Of a DNA stretch of 64,000 nt, positions 11,498 to 24,670 are shown piece by piece. How positions within the stretch are numbered: the stretch's first letter is position 1; each line of letters begins with the position of its first letter. This DNA is from Macrobrachium rosenbergii. Lineage: Eukaryota > Arthropoda > Malacostraca > Decapoda > Palaemonidae. Location: positions 22,270,861 through 22,334,860 of the forward strand of contig NC_089792.1 of the NCBI RefSeq assembly GCF_040412425.1. The letters are read 5' to 3'. The translations under genes were made by a program, and so were the position numbers. The notes beneath the pieces are model-generated. The model did not search any database. It worked only from the letters and a program-made list of their open reading frames with translations, and was not told the DNA's origin.

Positions 11498-11832
11498 TCT
11501 TTTAATATCCAATTCACGCTACTTCGGGAATATCCCCGATGAGGAATTATCACCGAAGGGGAATTTATAAGTGGTAAATGGATCGGTACTGCCTGGTCTC
11601 AATCCTTCGACACAGTTACCTTCCAACTGCTCCAGTCGACGGTCTGCCCACTAAGCGATCAAGCGAGGTGTAAGTTAATGCCGAATCTCCTGTACTTGTT
11701 TACTTGTCGAGAGGGGGAAATTTTACTGAGCTTTTGAATTAATCCACCTCCACCATTTATCACTTATAAATTCCCCTTCGATGATAATTCCCCATCGGGG
11801 ATCTTCCCGAAGTAGCGTGAATTGGATATTAA
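11498..11832. mobile_element. Foldback element: about 82-bp arms and 170-bp loop
   Basis: Arm 1 (about 11498-11579) contains ATCCAATTCACGCTACTTCG. Arm 2 (about 11750-11832) carries the reverse complement, including CGAAGTAGCGTGAATTGGAT, with a few mismatches. The loop holds a sequence that, on the minus strand, has a possible Pol III A-box (TCGCTTAGTGGG) and a weak B-box-like GTGTCGAAGG. This could be a head-to-head SINE pair or a foldback transposon. No transposase is present. Confidence 0.85.
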
Positions 11833-12875
11833 GCAACATTTCTAGCTTCATGAATGTATAAAAATCACTGTGATAAAAAAAATTTCATAATAAGAACTGC
11901 GTTTTCCAAACGTACCAATGAACCCAACGTACCCATTTAGCTGGGAAACAGAAAGGAGCATATGTTCACTGATATGAGTATTATTTTTCACTAATAAGAA
12001 AAGAATCGAAAGAGGAATTAGTAAATAACATTTCGAGTGTATATGGGAAGCAATGTCTGAAATTATTTAGGTAAAAAAATTCTCATGACCCGAAAAGTGA
12101 TTTGCCTTTTATAATCGTTCATATACAGTATGCATAGTGTGAACCTAACTGATAAAAATTCGGAAGCAATCATTGAAGTAGAAAGTGGAAATAGAAATGT
12201 TAAACCTTAGGAAAAGATGAATTTTTCAGAAATCATGTCCGTGGCATCTCTTCATTTTCACGTCCAGGTACGCTGGAAATGTATTCGATAAGTTGAGTAC
12301 ACAGTGCTTGTGCTTCTGGTGCAAAAATTCCTACAATTTACTCATTGCATTTTTACAGATATCCTCGGTATAACGAGTGAATAATGTTTGCAGAACTTGC
12401 GCAGATGAGATTACTATTTTTCTTAAACTTGGAGACATTTTCTTTCGTAAACTCTCCGGATCAAAAATGTAAACTCCCTGGATCAAAAATACAGGACTGT
12501 TAAGCTGGGAAAAAAAGGGACCCCTGGAAAGATGCGCCAATAGTGCTTATGAAATCTCGAATATAAAATCCTTAATCATCTTCATTTATGCGTCACGAAA
12601 ACTCTCGAAACGTCTGGTTCGCAAAAATTATGGCGCCTGAAGTTTGGGTCTGATTTTAAATTTCTTTTCGATATTCGTTCTTCAGTTCCAGTGAGGTTTA
12701 TTGGAGTTTCAAAAAAGAAAAAAAGAAAAGCGAAAGAAATTTTATCTGGAAAATTGATGATGAACAAAGTGACAATCTCTGGCTCTTGGAAATTAGTAAT
12801 TAGTGTAGAAAAAGACGTCAAAAGCATTAGTTGAAGGGATATAGGAAAACATATATAAAATATACGTGTACTCAT

Positions 12876-12876
<1 letters not shown>
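11833..12876. other. No gene recognised
   Basis: AT-rich. A minus-strand frame at 12331-12540 (69 codons) and another at 12582-12911 have no family features. The two nearby GGATCAAAAAT(A/G) words at about 12459 and 12480 form a small local duplication. Confidence 0.5.
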
Positions 12877-13345
<469 letters not shown>

Positions 13346-13537
13346 TCTGACTCACGTCAGGATCGAACTCAGGTCTTTCAATTGAAAGGCAAGGGCGCTG
13401 CCAACTAGGCCATACAAGTCATAAAAGAAGTTGGAACCTGAGAGCAAATGCATCCAAAGAATTACCTGGGCAAGCTAACTGCTTGCATACCAGCGTGTTT
13501 TCTCCAACTTCCCGACTCAGCAATGACTCAATTGTGA
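13346..13537 (-). mobile_element. tRNA-derived SINE T1, copy B (truncated)
   Basis: Near-identical to copy A and head-to-tail with it. A-box region at 13412-13401 and B-box region at 13369-13360 (AGTTCGATCC). It ends within the body at CCCGACTCAGCAATGACTCA, where an inverted copy begins. Confidence 0.85.
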
Positions 13538-13707
13538 GTCAGAAATTTATTTCTGTTCCACACGTGATTGTGTGTTGATTATTTCTATCTTATGCACTCA
13601 GAAGGGATAATTCGAATGAAATGCTGTCAATTGGGTCATTGCTGAGTCGGGAAGTTGGGGAAAACACGCTGGTATGCAAGCAGTTAACTTGCCCAGGTAA
13701 TTCCTGT
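13538..13707 (+). mobile_element. tRNA-derived SINE T1, copy C (inverted, body only)
   Basis: Reverse-oriented partial copy. It starts at TGAGTCAGAAATTTATTTC and runs through CACGTGATTGTGTG and GTATGCAAGCAGTTAAC to CCCAGGTAATTCC. The A/C and B/C pairs form inverted repeats able to fold over more than 150 bp. The tRNA-like head is missing. Confidence 0.85.
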
Positions 13708-13882
13708 TCTGTTTGCTTTCGACTAGTTTTACCTTTTTCTGTTTAGTCACTTTTTAGCCATGTACTGGGCAGGTTTGTTTTAAGATATTTTAAGAAATGT
13801 ATATATATTTTTATTTTTTTATTTTTATCTTTATAATTTTATGTAGTGACGTCCCTTTTTTATTAAACAAAATTGTGTTAAT

Positions 13883-15465
<1,583 letters not shown>

Positions 15466-15705
15466 GGCCTTCCTTTTTCTGTACATCACTGACTGTATCT
15501 GTCAAGCACTTTCTTGTTCTTCCTCTCCTCCTCCCTTCTAACGTTTCTAAACTATGCACCTTTTCACTAATGTACCTTCCTTCATTCTCTCCGCATGATC
15601 AAACCATCTCAAAACACTCATATCTGTCATGCCACAAATGCTTTCTTTCTTATAGCTTCTTCTGTGCATCAATACATTCCTCACCCTTTCATTTCTCCCC
15701 ACACA
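15466..15705 (-). pseudogene. Non-LTR retrotransposon reverse transcriptase, C-terminal relic
   Basis: On the minus strand the frame ending in a stop at 15547 encodes RVRNVLMHRRSYKK and then SVLRWFDHAERM followed by LVKRCIV. This matches the widespread C-terminal LINE motif LRWFGHVERM and its following L-x-K-R. A one-base shift later, EGRRRGRTRKCLTDTVSDV corresponds to the usual G-R-x-R-G-R-P-R-x-x-W-x-D block. Stops at both ends and the frameshift show it is dead. No polymerase catalytic FADD box is present. The clade cannot be settled from this piece (CR1, RTE or L2-like). Confidence 0.75.
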
Positions 15706-17446
15706 CTATACATACTGCACGAACGAAAGAAAACTCAAAGTGTACAAATTTAATCACTCCAGTTATTAAGAAATTTTCAGTCTTTACTTCTCGAATAAGA
15801 AAGGGCACACTGCGTATAATATTCATGTTATATCTATTACTGGCTCTGATTTATATGTTTACATGTATTAATCTTTTATTTTCATTTACCCGAATATTTG
15901 ATGAAGTACAGTGTAGTATTATTCTCTTTACTTAGAGTCGAGATGGCCTCCCCCCGGCTATGGTAACGTTACGTACTAGTCCCAAAGCTTCTGAGGTACA
16001 TTCTTCTGTCCCACAACGCTATCATTGTTAAGCACGGGAAAAATGGTTGGCGACTCACAATATTTTATTATGTATAGATATTGACCTGTGCTAAATGTGT
16101 CTCACCTTTCTCATATGTTTTGTATAGCTGAACCTGAAAACGTCGATCAACAAGTTCTATTTGTCCATTTGATATAATAATTATAGTATCCCGTAAGAAG
16201 ACCCTCTCTCAAACAAACTTCATTAAACAGCATCTGGATGCCGTTGATTTTGTGTAGCAGTTTCGCAGTCTCTCGAATGAGTTCCTTTGCAGCAGCTGGT
16301 AAATTATATGACGGCTGTCCAAAGTTCATTTATTCCTGGACGTTTTGATAGTATACTTTCTACCATTTATCAAATGAGGCCAAGGTACAATTATGCGATA
16401 TTTATTCCTGAAAATGGGCGTACAGAAAATTTAGGGGTTTTTTGATTGGTTGTCAGAGGTGGGAGAGGGGCTGGGACTGGATCTCCTTTCGGCCGGGGAC
16501 GGAATGACCCATCTGAGAGAGCCTGGCTGACCGGTGAGGGCGGTGATTGGCTTGCGCCAGGTCCTTGGAGTTCTGATCGTAGGGCGTGCTGCCTGAAGTG
16601 TCAGTCGGCTGAACGAAATTAAATTTGTCATTCATGTGACTGACAGTGGAATCACATGCCAAGGTGTTATCACCTCTCTTCATTGTTGCATGTCATGATT
16701 ATGTCATTGCTGTTATATTCGTAATTTTTTAAATCCATATCAGGGTATTAAAACTTTTGTAGTAATAGGAAATCTTAGAGCTGTTGTGTGCAGGCTATTT
16801 AAATTTGGCTGCATTATTATTGTCTTATGTAAATCCTTTTCTTAATTAGTTAAATTCCTTTGTTGACGTAGGACCTGTCATTTAAAGGTGATTCTGATCC
16901 ACATGTAGTGGGAAAAACCTCATTTGTGGACGGTAGAGACTGTGGGTCTTGAAGTAATGAAGGCAGCCAATGAGAAATTTGAAAGAAGTAAAAGTCAGTA
17001 TGGTTTCAAGGACCCATAGAAAAGAACTCGTACAGTGGTTGATTGAACACAGTCTGGTTTGGACCTGCTTAGATTAGACCCAAATAATGATATGGATCTC
17101 ATTACTGTTATTGAAATGTGATAACATAACTAGTGGACATTTATTTTTTATCTTTATTATTGCCCGGTGCCGTATTTTACCAGAAGCTATTAAGTGATGA
17201 ATATTATTTTTTTCTCTTTTATAAAACGCATTGTAATTATCCTTTAACGTAAGACCAGGCTTTAATGTTACTTGTGTTTATTTTTGCAGACTGATGAGAC
17301 CTGGTGAAGTCTATCCGAGGAAGACAGGTGACAAAGGATGTCTCTCAGCTGTGAAGGTAAGAAGGACCCCTCGACAGCCACTGTTAGGTAGTTTTTCTGT
17401 TGAGTCAGAAAACACTGTTGTTCAAAGCTTGATGTCGGACCGAAAC
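15706..17446. other. No gene recognised
   Basis: The segment 16440-16680 is distinctly GC-richer (GGATCTCCTTTCGGCCGGGG and onward) than its flanks. Minus frames of 66 and 76 codons there show no domain. The remaining sequence is AT-rich and unassigned. Confidence 0.5.
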
Positions 17447-17738
17447 CCCATAGGGGGCTAGTGCCGTCAGTGCGCCTCAAGTGGTGCACTATAGGCATTA
17501 CTGAACGATCTTTGCAGCGTCCCTGACTGCAACCCCTTTCATTCCTTTTACTGTACCTCCGTTCATAATCCCTTTCTTCCAGCTTTACTTTCCACCCTCT
17601 CCTAACGGTTGATTCATAGTGCAGCTGCGAGGTTTTCCTCCTGTTACACCTTTCAAACCTTTTTACTTTCAATTTCCGCTTCAGCGCTGAATAACCTCAT
17701 AGGTCTCAGCGATGGGCCTTTGGCCTAAATTCTACTTG
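17447..17738 (+). mobile_element. Element S copy 3
   Basis: Runs from TAGTGCCGTCAGTGC through CTGCAACCCCTTTCATTCC and GAGGTTTTCCTCCTG to GAATAACCTCATAGG and GCCTTTGGCCTAAATTCTA. It contains a small palindrome (GCGCCTCAAGTGGTGC) near the 5' end, as in other copies. The minus strand is open with the R-R-K-T-S-Q-L-H motif. Confidence 0.88.
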
Positions 17739-18002
17739 CTGCTGCTGTTGTCACATCGAACGTGGGGAAATGTTTCTTTCATGGTTTGATTTTTATAGTG
17801 TTTGTTCCGTATTCAAAGCGACTGTTGCGCCGTTGGAATCTTGTGTTAGTCTTTTGCAGTGCAAGATCCAGTCGATTTCTGATTTGCATAATAAGTGCAT
17901 CCTGTTTTTCTTATATTTGGAGCATCGTTTTTTGGTTTTGTGGTCTGATGTGAAGCATTTGCAGACATTATGACGATCTCTTTATGAGATATTCCCTTTA
18001 TA

Positions 18003-18480
<478 letters not shown>

Positions 18481-18560
18481 TATTTTAAAGAAGGGAAGTT
18501 ATAAATTATATAATATTTTTTATATTTATATCTTATTTGGTAACTTAAAATAACATTCTT

Positions 18561-18697
18561 TCTTTTAACAGAAAGCTCTTTATACAGATGGTAATCTGAT
18601 AACTCTATCCAAACTCTTCCCACGTTTGTTTTATTTACGAAAAATGATATCCTTTTAACAGGAGGCTCTTTATACAGATGATACTCTGATACCACGG
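18561..18697. repeat. Short direct duplication, about 40 bp, period about 92 bp
   Basis: CTTTTAACAG(A/G)AAGCTC-like sequence followed by TTTATACAGATG and CTGATA occurs at about 18563-18603 and 18653-18692, with moderate divergence. On the minus strand it produces a repeated Y-H-L-Y-K-E motif. Confidence 0.8.
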
Positions 18698-19444
18698 TTG
18701 GTAAGACTGTTCATATCTAAACGTAATGAAATATTTCATAATGATAGGGACAAAATACTTAAAAACCTGCATTAAACAGGGATTTTTCCAGCAGTTATGT
18801 TTTTTTACATGTCTTAATTGATTCTACTTTTCATATTGTAAAGAAAATTCTCAAACTAATTAATATACGGACTATAAAAAAATAGAGATATGATCCGAAC
18901 AATATATTTTGTAAAGTGATGCACAATAAGTATCGTGATGGTACCTGTATGTTAGGAAAAAGTGATGCTTTGTGTATCGTGATAAACTGGGAATATCTTG
19001 AGATGAGTTCATCTCTCAAGAAACACGAAAAACTCGGTGTTTTACAGATCTACAACTATTACCACAATTTATTTACAGTTGTTTTACAAACCTACAAATA
19101 ATTACCACAAATTAAGATTTACACCTGATTTTAACAACTGTTTTTTCCGATTTGTGTCGGTGCGGGCCTGAATAATAACATCCAAACCTCCTGTCCCATT
19201 ATATCGGCAGTGCTCTTCAGTTTGTTATTGACCGTTGTTACATCCCTGTTGGAGGACAATCACGGGTCATATAGCCACTCTTGTTGGCGCACAAGTTCAG
19301 TTAATTTTTCAGTTTCCATGACTGAAAATTGATGTTTTCTTCTAGGCATCTTCCAAGGAGCGAAGTCCGCTTCCGTAGCAACAATAAAGTAGACGCTGGG
19401 CTGTAGCAGTGGCACAGAGATGCCCGTGACCTTGCGGTTGCGGT
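18698..19444. other. No gene recognised
   Basis: AT-rich to 19140, then mixed composition. This is the pre-insertion site flank of element S copy 4. Confidence 0.5.
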
Positions 19445-19723
19445 TTCAGTCACTACATGGACCCCCTAGGGGTGGTGTCAGTGCACCCTACTGGGTGCAG
19501 TGTAGGCATTACTTGAGGTTCTTTGCAGCGTCCCTTCGGCCCCCAGCTGCAACCCCTTTCATTCCTTTTACCTCCGTTCATATTCTTTTCTTCCATCTTA
19601 CTTTCAACCCTCTCTTTACAATTGTTTCAACTTGATTTTCAGCGCCGAATGACCTCATAGGTTCCAGTGCTTGGCCAGTGGCATAAATTTTATATTCAGT
19701 TTTCAGTTCAGTCACTACATGGA
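19445..19723 (+). mobile_element. Element S copy 4 with perfect 17-bp target-site duplication
   Basis: TTCAGTCACTACATGGA occurs at 19445-19461 and again at 19707-19723, directly bracketing the element. The element runs from CCCCCTAGGGGTGGTGTCAG to AATTTTATATTCAGTTTTCAG. A long duplication with an A/T-rich 3' end indicates LINE-machinery retroposition, so element S behaves as a SINE. It has small internal deletions relative to copies 2 and 5. Confidence 0.92.
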
Positions 19724-19933
19724 GCGATTGACACTTACCGCAAGCGCATAACTCAAACGCTACCTCAAAAGCAACCGTGCCCATGGAAACAACACTGTAC
19801 ATTTTCGTATGTTCTGTTTTTGCTGAAAATGTAAACCGTCATCGCGTTAATGGAATCCTAGTCCTAAGACCTCAAGTAAAACTGTGTTTAAATCACGCCT
19901 GGATTTCCAGAAAAAGCACAATTGAGGTCGACA

Positions 19934-20040
19934 GTGTTTTGAGATCATCCGTCGAACTTGAGCATCGAATGATAGCATCCATTGATTCACGATGTGTTTG
20001 AAGATCATCCGTCGAACTTTGATCATCGAATGATAGCAGG
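19934..20040. repeat. Tandem duplication, about 47 bp, period 60 bp
   Basis: GATCATCCGTCGAACTT and ATCGAATGATAGCA occur at both 19942-19978 and 20003-20038. Confidence 0.9.
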
Positions 20041-20045
20041 AGACC

Positions 20046-20049
<4 letters not shown>

Positions 20050-20116
<67 letters not shown>
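20050..20116. repeat. (TC)n microsatellite
   Basis: Pure TC run of about 33 units. Confidence 0.98.
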
Positions 20117-20118
<2 letters not shown>

Positions 20119-20724
20119 GAAAACTTCTGTGTATTCATGAGTACCAAAAATGATGAAAAATCTAAACTAACTAGTAACTGGTCTTGTTAACGAGACATTC
20201 CGCACTGAATTCCAGCTCACGAACCACTTTGATTATCAAACGGAATTATTTCATATTTGACACAACATCTTTGATTAACAGTACAAAATAAAAGATTTGC
20301 CAGTAAAAACATCTTTTATTAATATATATAAATATATAAGATTTATATAAAATATATATATATATATTTTTTTATATATATGCTGTTAAGGTACATATTT
20401 TGAAATTAATCAATTTAGTCGGCTGAACATGAATATGAAACGTTCTCGAGTGTCGTTGTTTCAGGGCAAAAATAACTATTAAATAAATATTTAATGATTA
20501 TAAAACTGTTTCTGGGAAATGAACGGTTTGTTGTTTACAGTTTTAATGGTAGATGTATTTCCTTCACAAAAACATATAATGTTGTTTACTGTAGTGCCGA
20601 AAACTTAGAGGAAAATTAAACACATTTTTGAAGTCATGTGCTGTTTAGAATGCAAGAGAAGATTCGCACGAAAAAGAATATGGAATCCAAACCATCCCGT
20701 CTTATTGAAGCTTAATACGAGTAT
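20117..20724. other. No gene recognised
   Basis: AT-rich, with a short TATATA patch at about 20320-20382. No coding signal. Confidence 0.5.
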
Positions 20725-21905
20725 ATGGGAGGAAGAGAACGAAGAAAAGGAAAGGGAGGAGGAGGAGGAGGAGGAGGAGGAGGAGGAGGAGGAGGACGAG
20801 AAGTAGGAAATGGGGGAGGAGGAGGGCGGAGAACATTAAGGGAAGAAGGAGGAAGAGAGAAGGTGGATGAGGAGGGTGAAGAACAGAATGAGGAGGAGAA
20901 TGAAAGGGAGGAGATGGATGAAGAGAGGGAGGGGGATGATGATTAGAAGGAAGAGGAAGAGGAGGGGAAGGGAGAGGAGGAGGAGAATGAAAGGAAGGAA
21001 GGGGAAGAGATGGATGAAAGAGGGGGAGGAGGATGATGAATAGAAGGAAGGAGGAGGAAGAGGAGGTGAGGAGCAGGAGGATGAAGAGAACAGGAGGAGG
21101 AGGAGGAAGAGAGGCGGAGGAGGAGGAGGAGGGAGGTGAAGAGAAGAAGGAGGCGGAGGAAGAACGAGAATGGGAGGAGGAGGAGGATGGGGAAAAGGAA
21201 AACACTTAGGAGGAGGAGGATGAAGAAAAGGAAGTGGAGGAGGAGGAGGATGACGAAGAAAAGGAGGGGAGGAGGATGACAATAAAAAAAGAGGAGTAGG
21301 ATGACGAAGAAAAGGAGGAGGAGGATGACTATGAAGAAAAGGAGGGGGAGAGGATGACGATGAAGAAAAGGAGGAGGAGGAGTAGGATGACGAAGAAAAG
21401 GAGGGGAGGAGGATGACGATGAAGAAAAAGGAGGAGGAGGATGACAATGAGGAAGGATGACGAAGAAAAAGAGGAGGATGACAATGAAGAAGAGGAGGAG
21501 GAGTAGGATGACGAAGAAAAGGAGGGGAGGAGAATGACGATGAAGGAAAGGAGGAGGATGACGATGAAGAAAAGGAGGAGGAGGAGGAGGAGGATGAAGA
21601 AAACAAGGAAGAAGGATGAGAAGAAGAGGAGGAGGAGAGGATGGAAGAAAAAGAGGAAGAGGAAGGAAGGAGGAATGACAATGAAGAAAAAGGAGGAAGT
21701 GGAGGAGGGTGAGGGGAGATTAGGAGGGGAACAGGAGGAGAGAGGAAGGACGAATGAAGGGAAGTAAGTGGAGGAAGAGGAAGAGACGGATGTGGGGGAG
21801 TAGAAGGAAGAGGAAGAGGAGAAAACGGAGGAGGAGAGGAGGGAGGGGAGGAGGAGGAGTAGGTTGAAGAAGGCGGAAGGGGATGGCGAAGAAAAAGGTG
21901 GAGGA
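20725..21905. repeat. Polypurine tract, GGA/GAAGA minisatellite, about 1.2 kb
   Basis: Almost only A and G on the plus strand, built from GGAGGA, GATGACGATGAAGAAAAGG and GAGGAGGATGAC units about 25-50 bp long. Complementary Ser/Pro/Leu-rich frames (up to 281 codons, minus) and Glu/Arg/Lys-rich frames are composition artefacts. The tract leads directly into arm 1 of an inverted element pair, and a shorter polypyrimidine tract sits at the mirror position at 24.46 kb. Confidence 0.95.
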
Positions 21906-21959
21906 GGAAGCAGGACTAAACAATCCTATCAATAAAACTCGAAAAAAAATTAACGGCAA

Positions 21960-22280
21960 AAAATTAATATGTAAAAATCAGTTCATTTTTTCTTGTAAGG
22001 GAACAGATTCCCTCAGGTAGCTGAGACTCCAACTCTCAGCAATCAAAAGGTAACATTTTAAGCCGCGAAACGACAGCTGATCATCGAAATCTTCTACGGA
22101 CAGGCAATACATGATCTGAGTTTCAATGAAGCCATTTCTGAAGATTGGAAATCATAATAATAGATAAGGATTGACAAATGCTACTTCCGTTCGCGATAAA
22201 GTTCTCCATTTTGCCACACGCATTCACCATTCATTTTACACGCACGCAAACGCACACATATATATATATATATATATATG
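21960..22280 (+). mobile_element. Element G copy 1 (polypurine head, microsatellite tail)
   Basis: Body contains GCTGAGACTCCAACTCTCA, CAATCAAAAGGTA and the AATCTTCTACG block, then CATCATTTTACAC-type sequence ending in CACACATATATA. It matches the reverse complement of 24.03-24.35 kb along its length with moderate divergence. The frame at 22171 (TNATSVRDKVLHFA) corresponds to the minus frame at 24119 ([14 protein letters not shown]), which confirms homology. No known enzyme. Confidence 0.85.
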
Positions 22281-22528
22281 TCTAGAATTTACTGGTCGTC
22301 TTTTTACCAGATACATAAGTAATTTTAATAGCCACAATGACCTCTTACCTTCTCGAATTCTCCACAAATTTGCATACGCCTGTCACTACAAGGCCTTAAA
22401 TCTGATGTATAAGGAATATGAAGTGATTCTGATGCCGGTAGCTGGAATCGAACCCGTATCCCCAGTCTCACTTTTAGTGACAAGTGTATCCAAAAATGTG
22501 GAGAACTTGAGGACGTTGTGGCTATTAC

Positions 22529-22532
<4 letters not shown>
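22281..22532 (-). repeat. Microsatellite-bounded element with B-box-like motif
   Basis: Unique body between two microsatellites. On the minus strand ACGGGTTCGATTCCAGC (near 22440-22458) matches a Pol III B-box (GWTCRANNC), but no matching A-box is convincing. It may be the head of a tRNA-derived SINE. Confidence 0.5.
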
Positions 22533-22589
<57 letters not shown>

Positions 22590-22680
22590 CACACATATAT
22601 ATATATATATTTATATATATATAATATATATAAATATACATATATACATTTATTTATAAATATATATATACACATATATA
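22533..22680. repeat. (AC)n then (AT)n microsatellite
   Basis: AC run of about 48 bp followed by imperfect AT repeats. Confidence 0.96.
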
Positions 22681-22989
22681 TACTTTTCCCATAGTAGGAA
22701 GGGACTAATGGGAAAAACTAGACAACTAACAAACTATCATCTTATAATTTGCAAAATCAAGAATGAACTAATGGAGATAACCTCCGGCGCACCATCTTCT
22801 TCATATCTCACAAAGAGTTCCTCGGTAGCACTTCGACCCCTGGCCACACACTGAGCCCTTCCACAATATCCTGCAGGCCTTCTCGTGTCTTCCAGGTCAT
22901 CTAACTTTCACTGCGCCTTCCGACCCTTCCCAGTTATATATTTTTCATCACCCATCCTCTCCCACTCCTCATGATCATGCTGCAAATAA

Positions 22990-23360
22990 CAGTGATTCAA
23001 TTGTTCACGTAAATGCCAGCCTTTCCCCCCATTTTACGTAGAAGCGTTTTATTTGCTGTATTACCATCCTTCCTTATTCAGTTTTGTGCAAGTATTTCAT
23101 CATTTCTTTCTTCGTCCGCATTCAGCATCAACACTTCACTTCCGTAAAGATAAATTGGAGCTACATATCCTTCAAACATTCCAACTTCCCATCATTTCCT
23201 AACCTTTTACTAAAACACGCCAACCTTCCTTGCAAATTATAAAATGACTTTGCTAGTTGTTTAGTTTTTCCCAACCACCGTCGATAAAATGTTTAGTTTT
23301 TAGTTTTTCCCAACCACCGTCGACAAATTCCATTCTTCTGCCATCCATACTGAAATTTAC
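22990..23360 (-). pseudogene. Non-LTR retrotransposon reverse transcriptase relic
   Basis: On the minus strand, 23179-23078 encodes MFEGYVAPIYLYGSEVLMLN followed by an acidic/basic stretch and a stop. This is the thumb-side signature of many LINE reverse transcriptases (F-E-G-x-V-x-P-x-x-L-Y-G-S-E-x-W-x-L-N). Upstream, near 23330, VNFSMDGRRMEFVD resembles the strand preceding the usual Y-L-G motif. Several stops and shifts separate the pieces, so it is dead. A 30-bp word is duplicated at 23258-23330. Same general class as the 15.5-kb relic and possibly the same family. Confidence 0.7.
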
Positions 23361-23499
23361 TCCTACATCCTCCTGCTCTTAGTCATTTAAACATTCCTCT
23401 TTCAATGGTTTTCGTTAATCCTGGTAACTTTCAGAAACTTTCACAAACTCACACACATAAATATGTATCTCAAAAAATAAATATATATAATGCCAATCT

Positions 23500-23870
<371 letters not shown>

Positions 23871-23875
23871 GTTGT

Positions 23876-24028
<153 letters not shown>

Positions 24029-24350
24029 GTATGTATAGTTCTGTGTAAGTGTAAAATGTATGGTGGTGGGTGTGTAGCAAAGGGAGAATGTTCTCGCGTA
24101 CTGATATAGCATTAATCATTCGGTATCTCTTATTATTGTTGTAATCTCAAACGGATATAGTATTAATCATTCGATATCTCTTATTATTATGATAACCTTC
24201 AGATATGGTTTTATTGATATTCAGCTCATGGGTGACCTGTCGTAGAAGATTACAGTTTTAGCCGCCCTTCCTTGTTCTGAAATGCTACCTTTTGATTGTT
24301 GAGAGTTGGAGTCTCAGCTTCCCGAGTGAATTTGTCTTCTCACAAGAAAA
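24029..24350 (-). mobile_element. Element G copy 2 (inverted relative to copy 1)
   Basis: The minus strand matches 21.96-22.25 kb, including GCTGAGACTCCAACTCTCA exactly and CAATCAAAAGGTA. It carries an extra internal duplication of about 60 bp: GATATAG(C/T)ATTAATCATTCG then ATCTCTTATTATT, at 24104-24140 and 24155-24190. Beyond it, in mirror order to copy 1, lie (ATT)n and a polypyrimidine tract. Confidence 0.85.
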
Positions 24351-24364
24351 ACGAACCAATTCTC

Positions 24365-24365
<1 letters not shown>

Positions 24366-24430
<65 letters not shown>

Positions 24431-24452
24431 GTTGTTATTATTATTATTTTAA
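24366..24452. repeat. (ATT)n microsatellite
   Basis: Trinucleotide run with one GTTGTT interruption. Confidence 0.97.
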
Positions 24453-24459
24453 TTTTTAT

Positions 24460-24668
24460 CAGTCCTCCTCCTCCGATTTCTTCTTCTCGCTCATCCTCCT
24501 CTTTCTTCTTCTCGTCCTCCCTCCTCCTGCTCCCCCTACTTCTTTTCCTCCTCCTCCTCCTTTTCCTTTTTCTCTTCCTTTTTTCCTCCTCCTCCTCTTC
24601 CTTTTTTCCTCCTCCTCCTCCTCTTCCTCCTCCTCCTCCATTTTTTTTTCCTCCTCCTCCTCCTCAAG
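24460..24668. repeat. Polypyrimidine (TCC)n tract
   Basis: Runs of TCC, TTCC and TTTTCC on the plus strand, complementary in composition to the 20.7-21.9-kb polypurine tract. It lies at the mirror position of the inverted element G pair. Confidence 0.95.
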
Positions 24669-24670
24669 GT

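Noticed and set aside
20702..21681. Ser/Pro/Leu-rich minus frames of 167 and 281 codons and Glu/Arg-rich plus frames
   Set aside because: Produced by the polypurine tract, which lacks stop codons by composition.
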